A DNA stretch of 26,859 nt from assembly GCA_021647365.1 (NCBI GenBank), contig JAKIUW010000036.1:1-26859 (forward strand), given 5' to 3'. Positions 1 through 8,531 of the stretch are shown piece by piece (positions within the stretch are counted from its first letter, which is position 1; every line of letters begins with the position of its first letter). The position numbers were made by a program, and so were the translations under genes. This DNA comes from Cocleimonas sp. Its GTDB lineage: Bacteria; Pseudomonadota; Gammaproteobacteria; Thiotrichales; Thiotrichaceae. The notes under the pieces are model-generated. The model was not told where the DNA came from. It saw only the letters and a list, made by a program, of their open reading frames with translations, and ran no database searches.

Positions 1-253
1 AAAGCAGAATCATGTGATACAGCAGTGAGTCATCCTCTTCATCTGCCATAAATATATCGAGACCAAAAATTGGCTTGATACCCGCAGCACGCGCGGCACG
101 GTAAAATTTGACCAGACCGTACATATTATTTTGGTCAGTCATCGCGACCGCAGCCATACCCCCTGCTTGAATCGCAGGCATTAATTGCTTAATACGCAGG
201 GTACTGTCAACTAAGGAAAACTCAGTATGTAGGCGGAGGTGAACGAAGCTCAT
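1..253 (-). CDS. dnaE: DNA polymerase III alpha subunit, N-terminal fragment (partial)
   Basis: The first 84 codons of the replicative polymerase subunit are present, and the gene runs off the left edge. Translation from the ATG at 253 begins MSFVHLRLHTEFSLVDS, the N-terminal PHP-domain signature of DnaE with its HLRLHTEFS metal-site motif. It continues through MTDQNNMYGLVKFY and GIKPIFGLD, also typical of this domain. DnaE polymerises DNA in the Pol III core. In gammaproteobacteria dnaE commonly lies downstream of lpxB-rnhB, which fits the order here. The upstream CxxCxxCC gene ends only 11 bases before the start. I see no strong Shine-Dalgarno sequence, so translation may depend on the upstream gene. 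Identity is confident; the fragment says nothing about the rest of the protein. Confidence 0.93.
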   Translation of the reverse strand, partial: MSFVHLRLHTEFSLVDSTLRIKQLMPAIQAGGMAAVAMTDQNNMYGLVKFYRAARAAGIKPIFGLDIFMADEEDDSLLYHMILL

Positions 254-264
254 GCAACAAGGGA

Positions 265-567
265 CTATTTATTGGTGATTTTAATGGGAATAATCTTAGC
301 ACTTTTTGGCATGTTTTTAGATGTATTAAAATAGAATCCACAATTTTCTTTTACCGTTTCCAGTTGCGCGGGGCTACGCGGAAACTTACGACAATTCAGC
401 GGACGAAAGCGATAGATGCCACAGGTGTGATTATTTTGCGAATCAATTTTTAAAAAAGTACAAGGGTTGGGTAGTTTGCAGCAATCACCACAGCCGTTGC
501 AATCACCCTCTCGGCCTTCCTCTACCGAAAGTAAAGAAGTAAATGTTCTTTGAATTTTTTCAAGCAT
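265..567 (-). CDS. YkgJ/UPF0153-type CxxCxxCC cysteine cluster protein
   Basis: A 100-residue protein with a metal-binding cysteine cluster. CNGCGDCC (Cys23, 26, 29, 30) is followed by single cysteines at 36, 49, 59 and 76. The stretch CGIYRFRPLNCRKFP matches the family pattern C-x-Y-x2-RP-x2-CR-x-FP. The family is annotated as zinc- or iron-chelating, and the biochemical role is not firmly known. There is no signal peptide, so it is probably cytoplasmic. It lies 8 bases after the GST-like gene and 11 bases before dnaE, so it is likely cotranscribed with both. The start has a poor ribosome-binding site, and no better in-frame start is visible. Family assignment is secure; function is unknown. 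Confidence 0.85.
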   Translation of the reverse strand: MLEKIQRTFTSLLSVEEGREGDCNGCGDCCKLPNPCTFLKIDSQNNHTCGIYRFRPLNCRKFPRSPAQLETVKENCGFYFNTSKNMPKSAKIIPIKITNK

Positions 568-575
568 CTCTGAGT

Positions 576-1235
576 TTATGAGAAAGAGTTAAGTAAAAAA
601 CTATTCTTTGCCTTCATCATTTTTAGCATCATTTCATCAAACCCTTCAACGGTAGAATCAATCACACTTTGACGCGCCAACACTTGTTCAGACCAAGCTT
701 GAAGATCTGCATGTTTGGCAAGGAAATCTATGCCCACATGTTTTTTAGCAAATGCAGCTCGCACAAAAAAAGGCGCAACTGCAATATCAACCATTGAGAA
801 ATCATCACCATTAAACCAAGGATTATGGGTTTTTGCATTGGCAAGACCTGCAAGATTTTTATCCATTTCCTCTGATGCCACATCAACCGCATCTTGGTCT
901 TGCGCCATAATTACACCAAAAAATCCCATGTATAAAGGTGATGTGTATTCCATCCAAGCCCGGTTTTGTGCTTTTGTAACAGGGTTAGATGGATGCAAAG
1001 CTGGCGAATAAACTTCTTCAAGATACTCACCAATAACAGCCGACTCAAAGATCACGGTGTCATCAACCACAAGGATAGGCACTTTTCCAGTCGGTGATAA
1101 TTTTAAAAACCATTCCGGTGGGTTATAAACATCAATGAACTCGATATCATAATCTACATTTTTTTCTTTTAACAAGATTACACTGCGTTGCACGAAAGGG
1201 CAGACTTTAAAGCTGATAAGTTTTGGTTTAGACAT
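576..1235 (-). CDS. glutathione S-transferase family protein (SspA/GST-like)
   Basis: A 219-residue GST-fold protein. The N-terminal thioredoxin-like half has CPFVQR (active-site-type Cys near residue 12), the cis-Pro motif GKVPILV and the ES pair in VIFESAVIGEYLEE, which contacts glutathione in this fold. The C-terminal half is all-helical, with NPWFNGDDFSMVDIAVAPFF typical of GSTs. It could be a glutathione transferase or a stringent-starvation-protein-A-like protein; the Cys-Pro start of the active site fits omega/beta-type or SspA-like members. I chose the ATG at 1235 because AAGGAG lies 5 bases upstream. A GTG two codons earlier would overlap that site. It lies between rnhB and the CxxCxxCC gene. 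The substrate is unknown. Confidence 0.85.
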   Translation of the reverse strand: MSKPKLISFKVCPFVQRSVILLKEKNVDYDIEFIDVYNPPEWFLKLSPTGKVPILVVDDTVIFESAVIGEYLEEVYSPALHPSNPVTKAQNRAWMEYTSPLYMGFFGVIMAQDQDAVDVASEEMDKNLAGLANAKTHNPWFNGDDFSMVDIAVAPFFVRAAFAKKHVGIDFLAKHADLQAWSEQVLARQSVIDSTVEGFDEMMLKMMKAKNSFLLNSFS

Positions 1236-1262
1236 GATCACTCCTTGAATAATTTTAACCTG

Positions 1263-1301
1263 AATCCGTGAGTTCGCTACGGCACAGTGAACTCACGGAT
1301 T
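1263..1301 (-). other. intergenic hairpin between rnhB and the GST-like gene
   Basis: Perfect 13-base inverted repeat (arms 1263-1275 and 1289-1301, AATCCGTGAGTTC) with a 13-base loop, in the 125-base gap downstream of rnhB. Read on the minus strand it is not followed by a run of T, so it is not a classical intrinsic terminator. It could be an mRNA processing or stability hairpin, or a weak terminator separating lpxB-rnhB from the GST gene. Confidence 0.55.
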
Positions 1302-1366
1302 TAGGCTGACTATTTTACCATGAAGGGCATAAAGCATATGAAGAAAAGAAAAATAAAAAGTACTCG

Positions 1367-1948
1367 CTAAATAAGGACATCACGTACAGGTTTAAAGCTG
1401 CGCCGATGCTCACATATAGCACCGTGTTTTTTTAGAGCCTCTCGGTGTGCTTTAGTCGGGTAGCCCTTGTGGCAAGCAAATCCATACTGTGGATATTGTT
1501 TGTCGAGTTCAACCATTTCTTTATCACGCGCGACCTTGGCGATAATGGATGCAGCGCTGATCGCAGCAACTTTTGAATCACCTTTGATGATAGCTTCCAT
1601 GCTTATTTCAATTTCATCTTCTTTACAAAAACAGCGATTACCATCTATTTTTAGGTGATCGGGTTTTATGGATAAGCCTTCAACCGCACGCTTCATCGCT
1701 AACATACTGGCGTGTAGAATATTGATCTCATCAATTTCATTGACCTCCGCCCGACCTAATGACCATGCGAGTGCTTTTTCTTTGATGATCACATCAAGCT
1801 CATTGCGCTTTTTTTCATTTAATACTTTTGAATCTGCCAAGCCATCAATCCAATTTTCAGCCGTTAAAATCACCGCTGCTGCAACCACTGCACCGGCTAA
1901 TGGCCCACGCCCGACCTCATCGACCCCAGCTACTAATCGCTTACCCAT
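1367..1948 (-). CDS. rnhB: ribonuclease HII
   Basis: RNase HII cleaves the RNA strand of RNA-DNA hybrids and starts removal of single ribonucleotides misincorporated in DNA. The 193-residue protein has the catalytic GVDEVGRGPLAG motif (Asp10-Glu11), a further acidic residue in KIDGN (Asp102) and the SAASIIAKVARD motif near residues 131-142. Length matches the family. The start ATG at 1948 overlaps the end of lpxB by 8 bases, suggesting translational coupling. The lpxA-lpxB-rnhB-dnaE order is classical for gammaproteobacteria, although two genes intervene before dnaE here. Nothing unusual is seen in the protein itself. Confidence 0.97.
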   Translation of the reverse strand: MGKRLVAGVDEVGRGPLAGAVVAAAVILTAENWIDGLADSKVLNEKKRNELDVIIKEKALAWSLGRAEVNEIDEINILHASMLAMKRAVEGLSIKPDHLKIDGNRCFCKEDEIEISMEAIIKGDSKVAAISAASIIAKVARDKEMVELDKQYPQYGFACHKGYPTKAHREALKKHGAICEHRRSFKPVRDVLI

Positions 1949-3131
1949 TATTATTTTTCCTTTTTGTTTCGATTAGATTATAGAGCGCTAAGGCAGCTCG
2001 TTGGCTAGCATTCTGTTTAAGTTCTAAATGAATCTCTTTAAAACGTGATAATATTTTTTGTTGCTGTTGTGTGCTTTGCTTAAATTGTTTCTCAACTTCT
2101 AGCACAATATTTTCAGGGGTTAGCTCTTCTTGTATTAATTCTGGCACTAAATATTCATCCGCTAGGTTATTTGGCAGGGTGAAATATTTAGATTTGATCA
2201 GTTTGAACAGGCGAATTATGCGTGCGGTAAAAGGTGCAACTCGATATGCTGCGACCATAGGCCGACCCACTAACATGCCTTCTAAAACCGCGGTGCCCGA
2301 TGCCATGAGAATTTGATCCGCGGCTTCCATAACCAACCGTGACTGGCCTTGTGTGTATGTGATGGGTAGGTCAGGCGCTAGGCCTTTCTTTAAGTCTTCA
2401 ATCTGCTGTTGTAGCTGTTTAGTGACCATTGGCACCACGAACTGCCAATCTGGGTGCTTTTTAAATAAAGCCTCTGCACCTTTAATAAAATCTGGCCCAA
2501 GCTTACTAATTTCACCCTGACGGCTGCCGGGTAAAATAGCCAGAATAAAACCTTCTTGGTTCAAACCTAACTGCTTTCGAGCGCTTAACTGATCAGGCTC
2601 TAAAGGAATTTCATCTGCCAATGGATGCCCAACAAACTCAGCCGGAACATTGTGCTTTTTATAAAAATCCACTTCAAATGGAAACAAGGTCAGCATTAAA
2701 TCCATCGCACCTTGCATCTTTTTAACCCGTCCTTCTTTCCACGCCCATATTGAGGGGCTGACATAATGCGCGGTGGTTATGCCTGCTTGGTATAATACTT
2801 TTTCTATTTTTAAATTAAAATCGGGCGCATCTATGCCGATCATTAAGTCAGGCGGGTTCGCCTTCCAACGTTGTATTAAGCCTTTGCGGATTTTTAATAA
2901 TGTGGGTAAACGTGACAACACTTCCACATAACCCATCACTGATAAGGTCTCCATCGGGTAAAGGCTCATGCAACCTGCTTGTTGCATTTCTGCACCTGCA
3001 ATGCCCTCGAAGGTGGCGTAGGGGTAAAGCTTTTGGAGAGAATCAATTAATCGGGCACCTAAAATATCACCCGATATTTCACCCGCTACAATAGCAATTT
3101 TTAACGGCCTTTCTGATGCCTTCAAAGACAT
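1941..3131 (-). CDS. lpxB: lipid-A-disaccharide synthase
   Basis: LpxB is a GT19-family glycosyltransferase. It joins UDP-2,3-diacylglucosamine and lipid X to form the lipid A disaccharide at the inner face of the cytoplasmic membrane. The 396-residue length is normal. The N-terminus has VAGEISGDILGARLI, the family's glycine-rich signature. Further conserved stretches are YVSPSIWAWKEGRVKKM, FVGHPLADEIP, ILPGSRQGEI and the MASGTAVLEGMLVGRPMV nucleotide-sugar loop. The start codon shares one base with the lpxA stop (TAATG), and the 3' end overlaps rnhB by 8 bases, so the three genes are tightly coupled. Assignment is secure. Confidence 0.97.
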   Translation of the reverse strand: MSLKASERPLKIAIVAGEISGDILGARLIDSLQKLYPYATFEGIAGAEMQQAGCMSLYPMETLSVMGYVEVLSRLPTLLKIRKGLIQRWKANPPDLMIGIDAPDFNLKIEKVLYQAGITTAHYVSPSIWAWKEGRVKKMQGAMDLMLTLFPFEVDFYKKHNVPAEFVGHPLADEIPLEPDQLSARKQLGLNQEGFILAILPGSRQGEISKLGPDFIKGAEALFKKHPDWQFVVPMVTKQLQQQIEDLKKGLAPDLPITYTQGQSRLVMEAADQILMASGTAVLEGMLVGRPMVAAYRVAPFTARIIRLFKLIKSKYFTLPNNLADEYLVPELIQEELTPENIVLEVEKQFKQSTQQQQKILSRFKEIHLELKQNASQRAALALYNLIETKRKNNNG

Positions 3132-3907
3132 TAGCGGATGATTCCGCGCCCGCTTTGGCTACGTTTACAGAATTCAGCCATGAGCTGAATATTCGCATCA
3201 TCACTCGCCTGCAAGGCCTCAATGGCTTCACTCAATGGTAAATCTTTACGGTAAAGAGTCTTGTAAGCATCCTTTACTTTGCTGCGCTGTTCAGCGGTAA
3301 AACCATTGCGTTTTAAGCCTTCATTATTAAAGCCACGAGGTACTCCGGGTGCGCCATAGGCAGTAATATAAGGTGGCAAATCTTTGCCCAGCGAGGTTCC
3401 CATACCCGTCATGGCGTATTCGCCAATGTGACAAAATTGATGCACCAAGGTGAAACCACCCAATAGCGCATAATCATGAATTGTGACATGCCCAGCTAGA
3501 GTCGCATTGTTGGCAAATATAGTATTATTACCGACGATACAATCGTGTGCGATATGCACGTATGCCATGATCCAGTTATCATTACCGATAACAGTTTTAC
3601 CAATATCTTGTACCGTACCACGGTTAATAGTCACATTTTCACGAATTACATTACGGTCACCAATCTCTAACGTGGTTGGCTCACCTTTATATTTTTTATC
3701 TTGTGGCTCCGCACCAACCGAGGAAAATTGAAAAAACCGATTATCTTTACCAATGGTGGTTGGCCCTTCTATTACGGCATGTGGCCCGACCCAGCAACCA
3801 CTGTCCATTTTCACACCTGCACCAATCACCGCGTAGGGTGATACTTCAACATCATCAGCGAGTTCAGCTTTAGTGTCGATAATGGCAGTGGGGTGAATGT
3901 TATTCAT
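3131..3907 (-). CDS. lpxA: UDP-N-acetylglucosamine O-acyltransferase
   Basis: LpxA performs the first step of lipid A synthesis, transferring a 3-hydroxyacyl chain from ACP to UDP-GlcNAc. The 258-residue protein consists of left-handed beta-helix hexapeptide repeats followed by a helical C-terminal tail. The catalytic histidine is His121 in VHIAHDC. Position 169 is Met, in the motif TGMGTSLGKD. In established work this position sets acyl length: Gly173 in E. coli (C14) and Met169 in Pseudomonas aeruginosa (C10). I chose the ATG at 3907 because LpxA proteins begin close to IHPTAI. The longer reading frame to 3955 would overlap fabZ and adds unrelated residues. Trimer formation is expected for the family. 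Confidence 0.96.
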   Translation of the reverse strand: MNNIHPTAIIDTKAELADDVEVSPYAVIGAGVKMDSGCWVGPHAVIEGPTTIGKDNRFFQFSSVGAEPQDKKYKGEPTTLEIGDRNVIRENVTINRGTVQDIGKTVIGNDNWIMAYVHIAHDCIVGNNTIFANNATLAGHVTIHDYALLGGFTLVHQFCHIGEYAMTGMGTSLGKDLPPYITAYGAPGVPRGFNNEGLKRNGFTAEQRSKVKDAYKTLYRKDLPLSEAIEALQASDDANIQLMAEFCKRSQSGRGIIR

Positions 3908-3924
3908 GCGCTGTGATTTAACTC

Positions 3925-4416
3925 TTAATCTTTGTTCGCTGGTACTGCGGCGCATTTAATTTCAGCAATCGTTGCAATCTCACCGTTCACGCGTGCTTCT
4001 GTTTTAAAAATCCACATTTGGCCTTTGTGGCGAAGTACTTCTGCGCGCAGCTCAAGCTGATCACCCGGCACAACTTGCTTTTTGAATTTCACTTTATCAA
4101 TACCAACAAGAATATACAGCATATCGGTTTGAGGCTCTTCGCCCATCGTACGAAAGCCTAACAGGCCTGTAGCTTGCGCCAGTGCTTCGATTATTAATAC
4201 ACCCGGCATTATTGGTTGATCAGGGAAATGTCCGTTAAAGAAAGGCTCGTTGATGGTGACGTTTTTTATCGCCGTTAGTGACTTGCCTGACTCAAACTGA
4301 GTCACTCGATCAACCAATAAAAAGGGGTAACGATGCGCTAAGAAACGTCTTATTTCCGTTACATCCATAATACTTTCATTGCTTAAAGCGTAATTTGTGT
4401 CTGTGTCATTCCCCAT
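3925..4416 (-). CDS. fabZ: (3R)-hydroxyacyl-ACP dehydratase
   Basis: FabZ dehydrates 3-hydroxyacyl-ACP in fatty acid elongation. Its substrate pool is shared with LpxA and LpxD, which is why it sits among the lpx genes. The hot-dog fold is clear: RYPFLLVDRV, NVTINEPFFNGHFP and MPGVLIIEALAQATG, with catalytic His63 and Glu77. The length is 163 residues from the ATG at 4416, which overlaps lpxD by 11 bases and has an AAGAGA upstream. A second candidate start at 4368 (MDVTEIRRFL) would give 147 residues, closer to FabZ of pseudomonads. I cannot decide between them from sequence alone. Function is secure. Confidence 0.95.
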   Translation of the reverse strand: MGNDTDTNYALSNESIMDVTEIRRFLAHRYPFLLVDRVTQFESGKSLTAIKNVTINEPFFNGHFPDQPIMPGVLIIEALAQATGLLGFRTMGEEPQTDMLYILVGIDKVKFKKQVVPGDQLELRAEVLRHKGQMWIFKTEARVNGEIATIAEIKCAAVPANKD

Positions 4417-5455
4417 TTGTATTCTCTTTTTCCTGTGTTTTTATAAATGATTTTTCAAGTTGATTGAGTTGTTTTGCCATTTTATCTAAGCTTCTAAAAC
4501 GCGCCGCATTCCGCCGCCATTTTGAATTTTCTTCAGTGGTGATACCGGATGAGTAAACACCCGCTGACTTCAATGAATTGGTAACCATGCTTCGACCCGT
4601 GATCATAACATCATCTGCAATTTCAAGATGCCCTGCAATTGCCACGCCACCACCAATCTGACAGCGCTTGCCGATACGGGTGCTACCTGCAACTAATGAG
4701 CCACCAGGCATAATGGTGTCTTCATTAATCTGAACGTTGTGCCCAATGATAACTTGGTTATCAATTTTTACACCATTGGCAATTTTAGTTGAGCCTAGTG
4801 CTGCACGGTCTATCGTTGTATTGGCGCCGATTTCAACATCATCACCAATAACAACATTACCGATTTGTAAAATTTTATACCAACTTTTATCGTCTTGTAG
4901 TACAAAACCAAAACCATCTGCACCAATCACTACGCCCGAATGAATGATAACGTTTTTACCTATTTGAGAGTCTGAATAGAGCGTAACATTGGCATTTAAA
5001 CGTGTATTTTGGTCGATGCTGGAATTCTCACCAATAACACAGCCAGCGCCTATCTGCACACCCTCTTGTATGTTTACCCCTTTTTCAATCACCACGTTTG
5101 CCGCGATATTAACGTGTTTTGCTATGGTTGCGGTTTCATCAATCACTGTGGTGGGGTGGATGCTGGCTAATTGCTTTTTGGATGGATTAAATAAACGAAC
5201 GACTTTAGCAAAGGTTAAATATGGGTCTTTTGATATTAAGGCATTGCCCGCGTATTGCTCAGCGAGTTGCGCAGATAAAATAACAACGGATGCTTGGGTT
5301 GATTGTAACTGACGCTTATATTTTGGATTGCTCACAAAACTAATGTCGCCTGCCCTTGCATCTTCTAAAGTTGCGATATTAGTTAACGCCGTTTTTTCAT
5401 CACCTTTGAATTCTGTGTGGGTGAGTTCTGCCAACGTAGAAAGTGTAAATTTCAT
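4406..5455 (-). CDS. lpxD: UDP-3-O-(3-hydroxyacyl)glucosamine N-acyltransferase
   Basis: LpxD adds the N-linked 3-hydroxyacyl chain in the third step of lipid A synthesis. The 349-residue protein has the N-terminal uridine-binding domain (about residues 1-100), then a hexapeptide-repeat beta-helix from about residue 98 to 300. The repeats include SGVVIGADGFGF and IDNQVIIGHNVQI. The catalytic histidine aligns to His239. The C-terminal helices end in a Lys/Glu-rich tail. The start ATG shares one base with the stop of the OmpH/Skp gene, and the 3' end overlaps fabZ, so translation of skp-lpxD-fabZ is coupled. The assignment is secure and nothing is missing. Confidence 0.97.
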   Translation of the reverse strand: MKFTLSTLAELTHTEFKGDEKTALTNIATLEDARAGDISFVSNPKYKRQLQSTQASVVILSAQLAEQYAGNALISKDPYLTFAKVVRLFNPSKKQLASIHPTTVIDETATIAKHVNIAANVVIEKGVNIQEGVQIGAGCVIGENSSIDQNTRLNANVTLYSDSQIGKNVIIHSGVVIGADGFGFVLQDDKSWYKILQIGNVVIGDDVEIGANTTIDRAALGSTKIANGVKIDNQVIIGHNVQINEDTIMPGGSLVAGSTRIGKRCQIGGGVAIAGHLEIADDVMITGRSMVTNSLKSAGVYSSGITTEENSKWRRNAARFRSLDKMAKQLNQLEKSFIKTQEKENTNGE

Positions 5456-6009
5456 TACGGCTTCTTATTACTTTTAGCTGAGTTAGACATTGGTTTTTTT
5501 AGTGTTTGTTTTAAGTATTTTAAAACTAAAGGAGTTACATTAACCCGTTGGCTGGCTGATAAATAATCTTGTAAAATAATATCCAGTTTATTTTTTTCTC
5601 TTATATGGTCAATCGCACTAAAAACCCCACGTTGCACATCATCCAATGCGGTATCACGCGCAAAGCGTAGCTCTTCTCTAAAGTCTTGTAGTAGGCGACT
5701 TCGGGCACGTTTTTTTGCACGTAACTCACGTTCTTTTTGGCGAATTGCTTCTTTATCTGTACTAAGGTCGGTCACTTTATCTAACTCAGCACTTAAACGA
5801 TTAATCTCATCAAGCGCATCAGCTAGCTTTTTTTCTTGTGGAATAAACTTTTCTTTGAGTGCCGCACTAGCAACCTCTGCCTGAGGTGCGTGCTCCATCA
5901 AGTAGGGCACATTGACTACGCCAATTGAAATTGGATCTGCTGCATGTAGTGTTTGAAAGCTAAAGAGTGCAAACAAGGCCATAGTAATAAGCAGCCATGC
6001 CTTAATCAT
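5455..6009 (-). CDS. skp: OmpH/Skp family periplasmic chaperone
   Basis: Skp-type chaperones hold unfolded outer-membrane proteins in the periplasm and deliver them to BamA, encoded immediately upstream. From the ATG at 6009 the protein is 184 residues long. It starts with a clean signal peptide (MIKAWLLITMALFALFSFQT, cleavage expected after LHA). IGVVNVPYLMEHAPQA and a long charged coiled-coil segment rich in Lys, Arg and Glu follow, as expected for the tentacle helices. The tail ends in a short Lys/Ser-rich extension. Longer in-frame starts exist at 6057 (ATG) and 6093 (GTG). They would bury the signal peptide behind 16-28 residues and lack a ribosome-binding site, so I prefer 6009. The start is less certain than the identity. 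Confidence 0.88.
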   Translation of the reverse strand: MIKAWLLITMALFALFSFQTLHAADPISIGVVNVPYLMEHAPQAEVASAALKEKFIPQEKKLADALDEINRLSAELDKVTDLSTDKEAIRQKERELRAKKRARSRLLQDFREELRFARDTALDDVQRGVFSAIDHIREKNKLDIILQDYLSASQRVNVTPLVLKYLKQTLKKPMSNSAKSNKKP

Positions 6010-6115
6010 TGCATGACTGTTTTTACTACTGTGCTTTGTTACAGGAAAACTTCTCATAAGTGTCGATTGTACGTGTTGTTGAGGTGTTTTCACACTTTTT
6101 TGAATACAACCCTAT

Positions 6116-8410
6116 TTAGAAATTAGCACCTATTGAAAATTGTAACTTCTGCTCATCATCGCCTTTTTTCGCATTAAGTGGTTTTGCATAACTTAATGTA
6201 AATGGACCGATAGGTGAAATCCACGTGGTTGCTAGCCCTGTTGAGAAGCGTAACTCATCAGCCTTAAAACTTTTAGTACCTTCAAATACATTACCACCAT
6301 CAATAAAAGCACTCATGCGTAAGCCTTTAATATCATCGCCCAGAAAAGGCACGGGGAAAAGTAATTCTGCCCTTGTATCCACACTAAAGGCTCCACCTTT
6401 GGAGGCCTTGTTTGAATCCTGTGGGCCTAAGCTATTATGTTCAAAACCTCGTACAGTTCCGATACCACCCGAGTAAAACTTTTCAAAAAATGGCAGTTCA
6501 GACGTCGAGCCGTAAGCATCACCGTATGCCAAACCGCCTTTAAGGGCAAAGGTCATCTTTTCTGTGACAGGATGATAAGTCGACGTTTTTAATTTAACTT
6601 TATAATATTCTAAGTCACCGCCAGGTAGGCCACTCTCCAATGAAATGCTATGGCGCTGCCCTTCAGATGGAAACAAGAAGCGATTACGCGTATCATGAAT
6701 GTAACTCATAGAACCGATAATATTGTTATAACTATCACCATTATTTTCATCTTTGATAAATTCTTTAATATGGTTTGGCGTTGTCTTAGACGTTTTGATC
6801 TTGCGATGCTCACCGCCTAAACTAAAGCGTATTGAGTTATCCTCCGTCATTGGAATCGTGTAATTTAGTGTTGCCCCATAGGTATCACTGCTGTAATCCG
6901 AAACATTATCGGCATCGGCATCTGATTTATTAAGGTAGACATTCACCCCACGGCCAACACCATCAACCGTATGATAAGGATTGTTATAGCTCAAATTAAA
7001 GCTCTTACTGGATTTACTGTTAGAAGCACTAACAGACATGCTTTTGCCCATTCCCATGAAGTTATTTTGTTTTAAGCCCACATTAAACAAAAAGCTATTA
7101 CCCGAATAACCAATCGACGCGCTAATATCATTGGACGATTGCGCATCTTTCACGATCACATCCAAATCAACCTGATCGCTACGCCCTGCAACAGGTGAAG
7201 TGGCGATTCTCACACTTTCAATAAAGGGTAAACGTTGAATACGTACTTTTGAGCGACGGACTTTTTCTTTGGATAAGAATGAGCTTTCTAGCTGGCGCAT
7301 TTCGCGGCGTATCACCACATCTTTGGTTCTAAAGTTGCCACGAATATTAATTCGTCTTACATAAACACGTTGGCCTTTTTCAGCCTGAAAAATCAAGTTT
7401 ACACGCTTATTTACATTATCAATTTGTGGAACGACAGCAATTTTTGAAAAAGCAAAGCCTTGTTTTCCGAGACGTTCTTGAATGCTGTTGCGGGTATCTG
7501 CCAGTTTGGTTTGAGAGAAAACCTCACCTTCTTTCATGTGCAATAATTTTTTTGCTTCTTGTTTTGAAATATCTGCATCACCACCCACATGAACACTACC
7601 TACGTGGAAACGATCCCCTTCTTTAATATTAATATTAACAAAAACAGACTGTTTATCATCCGATAAAGAAACTTGACTGGATAGAATTTGAAAATTCAAA
7701 TAACCACGATCACGGTAAAAAGAAGTGATTTTATCAATATCGCCCACTAACTTTTCTCTGGCATATTTATCTCGATCACTAAAAAATGCAAATCGACCTT
7801 TAGGGCCAGACTCCATCATTTTAAGCAGTTGTTGCTCAGAAAAAGCTTTATTACCACTAATGTTTACACGTTTGATTCTAGCAACACCGCCTTCGTGTAT
7901 ATTGATATTAACCGCGACCCGATTACGCTCTAACTTTTTTAATTCTGTTTTAACCGTTGCGGAATAGTTACCACCCGCTAAATATTGTTGCTTTATCTGA
8001 GCCTGAATTTGGTTTAATGCAGATTTATCCAGTGGACGACCTTGTGAAATACCCGCTTGCTTTAAGGCGCCGAGTAATACTTGTGTTTCTAACTTATGAT
8101 TACCTTCAAGATTGATTTCGCCGATAACAGAACGCTCATGAACTTTAACCAATAAGGTATTACCACTACGGCCTAATTGGACATCATCAAAAAAGCCAGT
8201 TTGATAAATAGAGCGGATGACGGATGCTGATGCTTTATCATCAAAGCTCCCGCCTATTTTCACAGGAATATTAGCTTTTACTGTTTCGGCGGTAATTCTT
8301 TCTAAGCCACTTACTTGAATATTTTTTAACACAAAGCTTTCAGCCCAAGTGTTTACCGATAGTGTCGATAAAAGCAGCAAGCTCGCTACTTTAAGCATCT
8401 TATTTTTCAT
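6116..8410 (-). CDS. bamA: outer membrane protein assembly factor BamA
   Basis: BamA is the Omp85-family core of the BAM complex that folds beta-barrel proteins into the outer membrane. The 764-residue precursor has a signal peptide (cleavage expected after NTWA). POTRA domains fill roughly residues 25-425, and a C-terminal 16-strand barrel begins near residue 430. The conserved loop motif VRGF lies at 653-656. The protein ends in phenylalanine, the usual C-terminal outer-membrane signal. AGGGA lies a few bases before the start. The neighbours RseP and Skp are functional partners in envelope biogenesis. A strong 18-bp hairpin sits directly upstream (8429-8469), which may affect expression relative to rseP. 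Confidence 0.97.
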   Translation of the reverse strand: MKNKMLKVASLLLLSTLSVNTWAESFVLKNIQVSGLERITAETVKANIPVKIGGSFDDKASASVIRSIYQTGFFDDVQLGRSGNTLLVKVHERSVIGEINLEGNHKLETQVLLGALKQAGISQGRPLDKSALNQIQAQIKQQYLAGGNYSATVKTELKKLERNRVAVNINIHEGGVARIKRVNISGNKAFSEQQLLKMMESGPKGRFAFFSDRDKYAREKLVGDIDKITSFYRDRGYLNFQILSSQVSLSDDKQSVFVNINIKEGDRFHVGSVHVGGDADISKQEAKKLLHMKEGEVFSQTKLADTRNSIQERLGKQGFAFSKIAVVPQIDNVNKRVNLIFQAEKGQRVYVRRINIRGNFRTKDVVIRREMRQLESSFLSKEKVRRSKVRIQRLPFIESVRIATSPVAGRSDQVDLDVIVKDAQSSNDISASIGYSGNSFLFNVGLKQNNFMGMGKSMSVSASNSKSSKSFNLSYNNPYHTVDGVGRGVNVYLNKSDADADNVSDYSSDTYGATLNYTIPMTEDNSIRFSLGGEHRKIKTSKTTPNHIKEFIKDENNGDSYNNIIGSMSYIHDTRNRFLFPSEGQRHSISLESGLPGGDLEYYKVKLKTSTYHPVTEKMTFALKGGLAYGDAYGSTSELPFFEKFYSGGIGTVRGFEHNSLGPQDSNKASKGGAFSVDTRAELLFPVPFLGDDIKGLRMSAFIDGGNVFEGTKSFKADELRFSTGLATTWISPIGPFTLSYAKPLNAKKGDDEQKLQFSIGANF

Positions 8411-8428
8411 TTTTAGTCCCTTTAAAAC

Positions 8429-8469
8429 AATAAAGCCTTTGTACTTAAGGAAAGTACAAAGGCTTTATT
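8429..8469 (-). terminator. perfect 18-bp hairpin in the rseP-bamA gap
   Basis: The arms 8429-8446 and 8452-8469 (AATAAAGCCTTTGTACTT and its exact complement) enclose a 5-base loop. On the minus strand the 3' arm ends in TTTATT followed by GTTTT, a weak U-rich tail. It lies after rseP and about 18 bases before the bamA start. It could be a partial terminator or attenuator, or an RNA-processing hairpin setting the BamA:RseP ratio. The perfect pairing in both directions is seen; the function is inferred. Confidence 0.6.
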
Positions 8470-8531
8470 TTACACGCTTCCAGCGTATTAAGTAAGCCTC
8501 ACCATTCAATTTGGTTCTGGCATAGCAATTA

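Noticed and set aside
3908..3955. Upstream extension of lpxA
   Set aside because: It overlaps fabZ and lacks family similarity; LpxA begins near IHPTAI.
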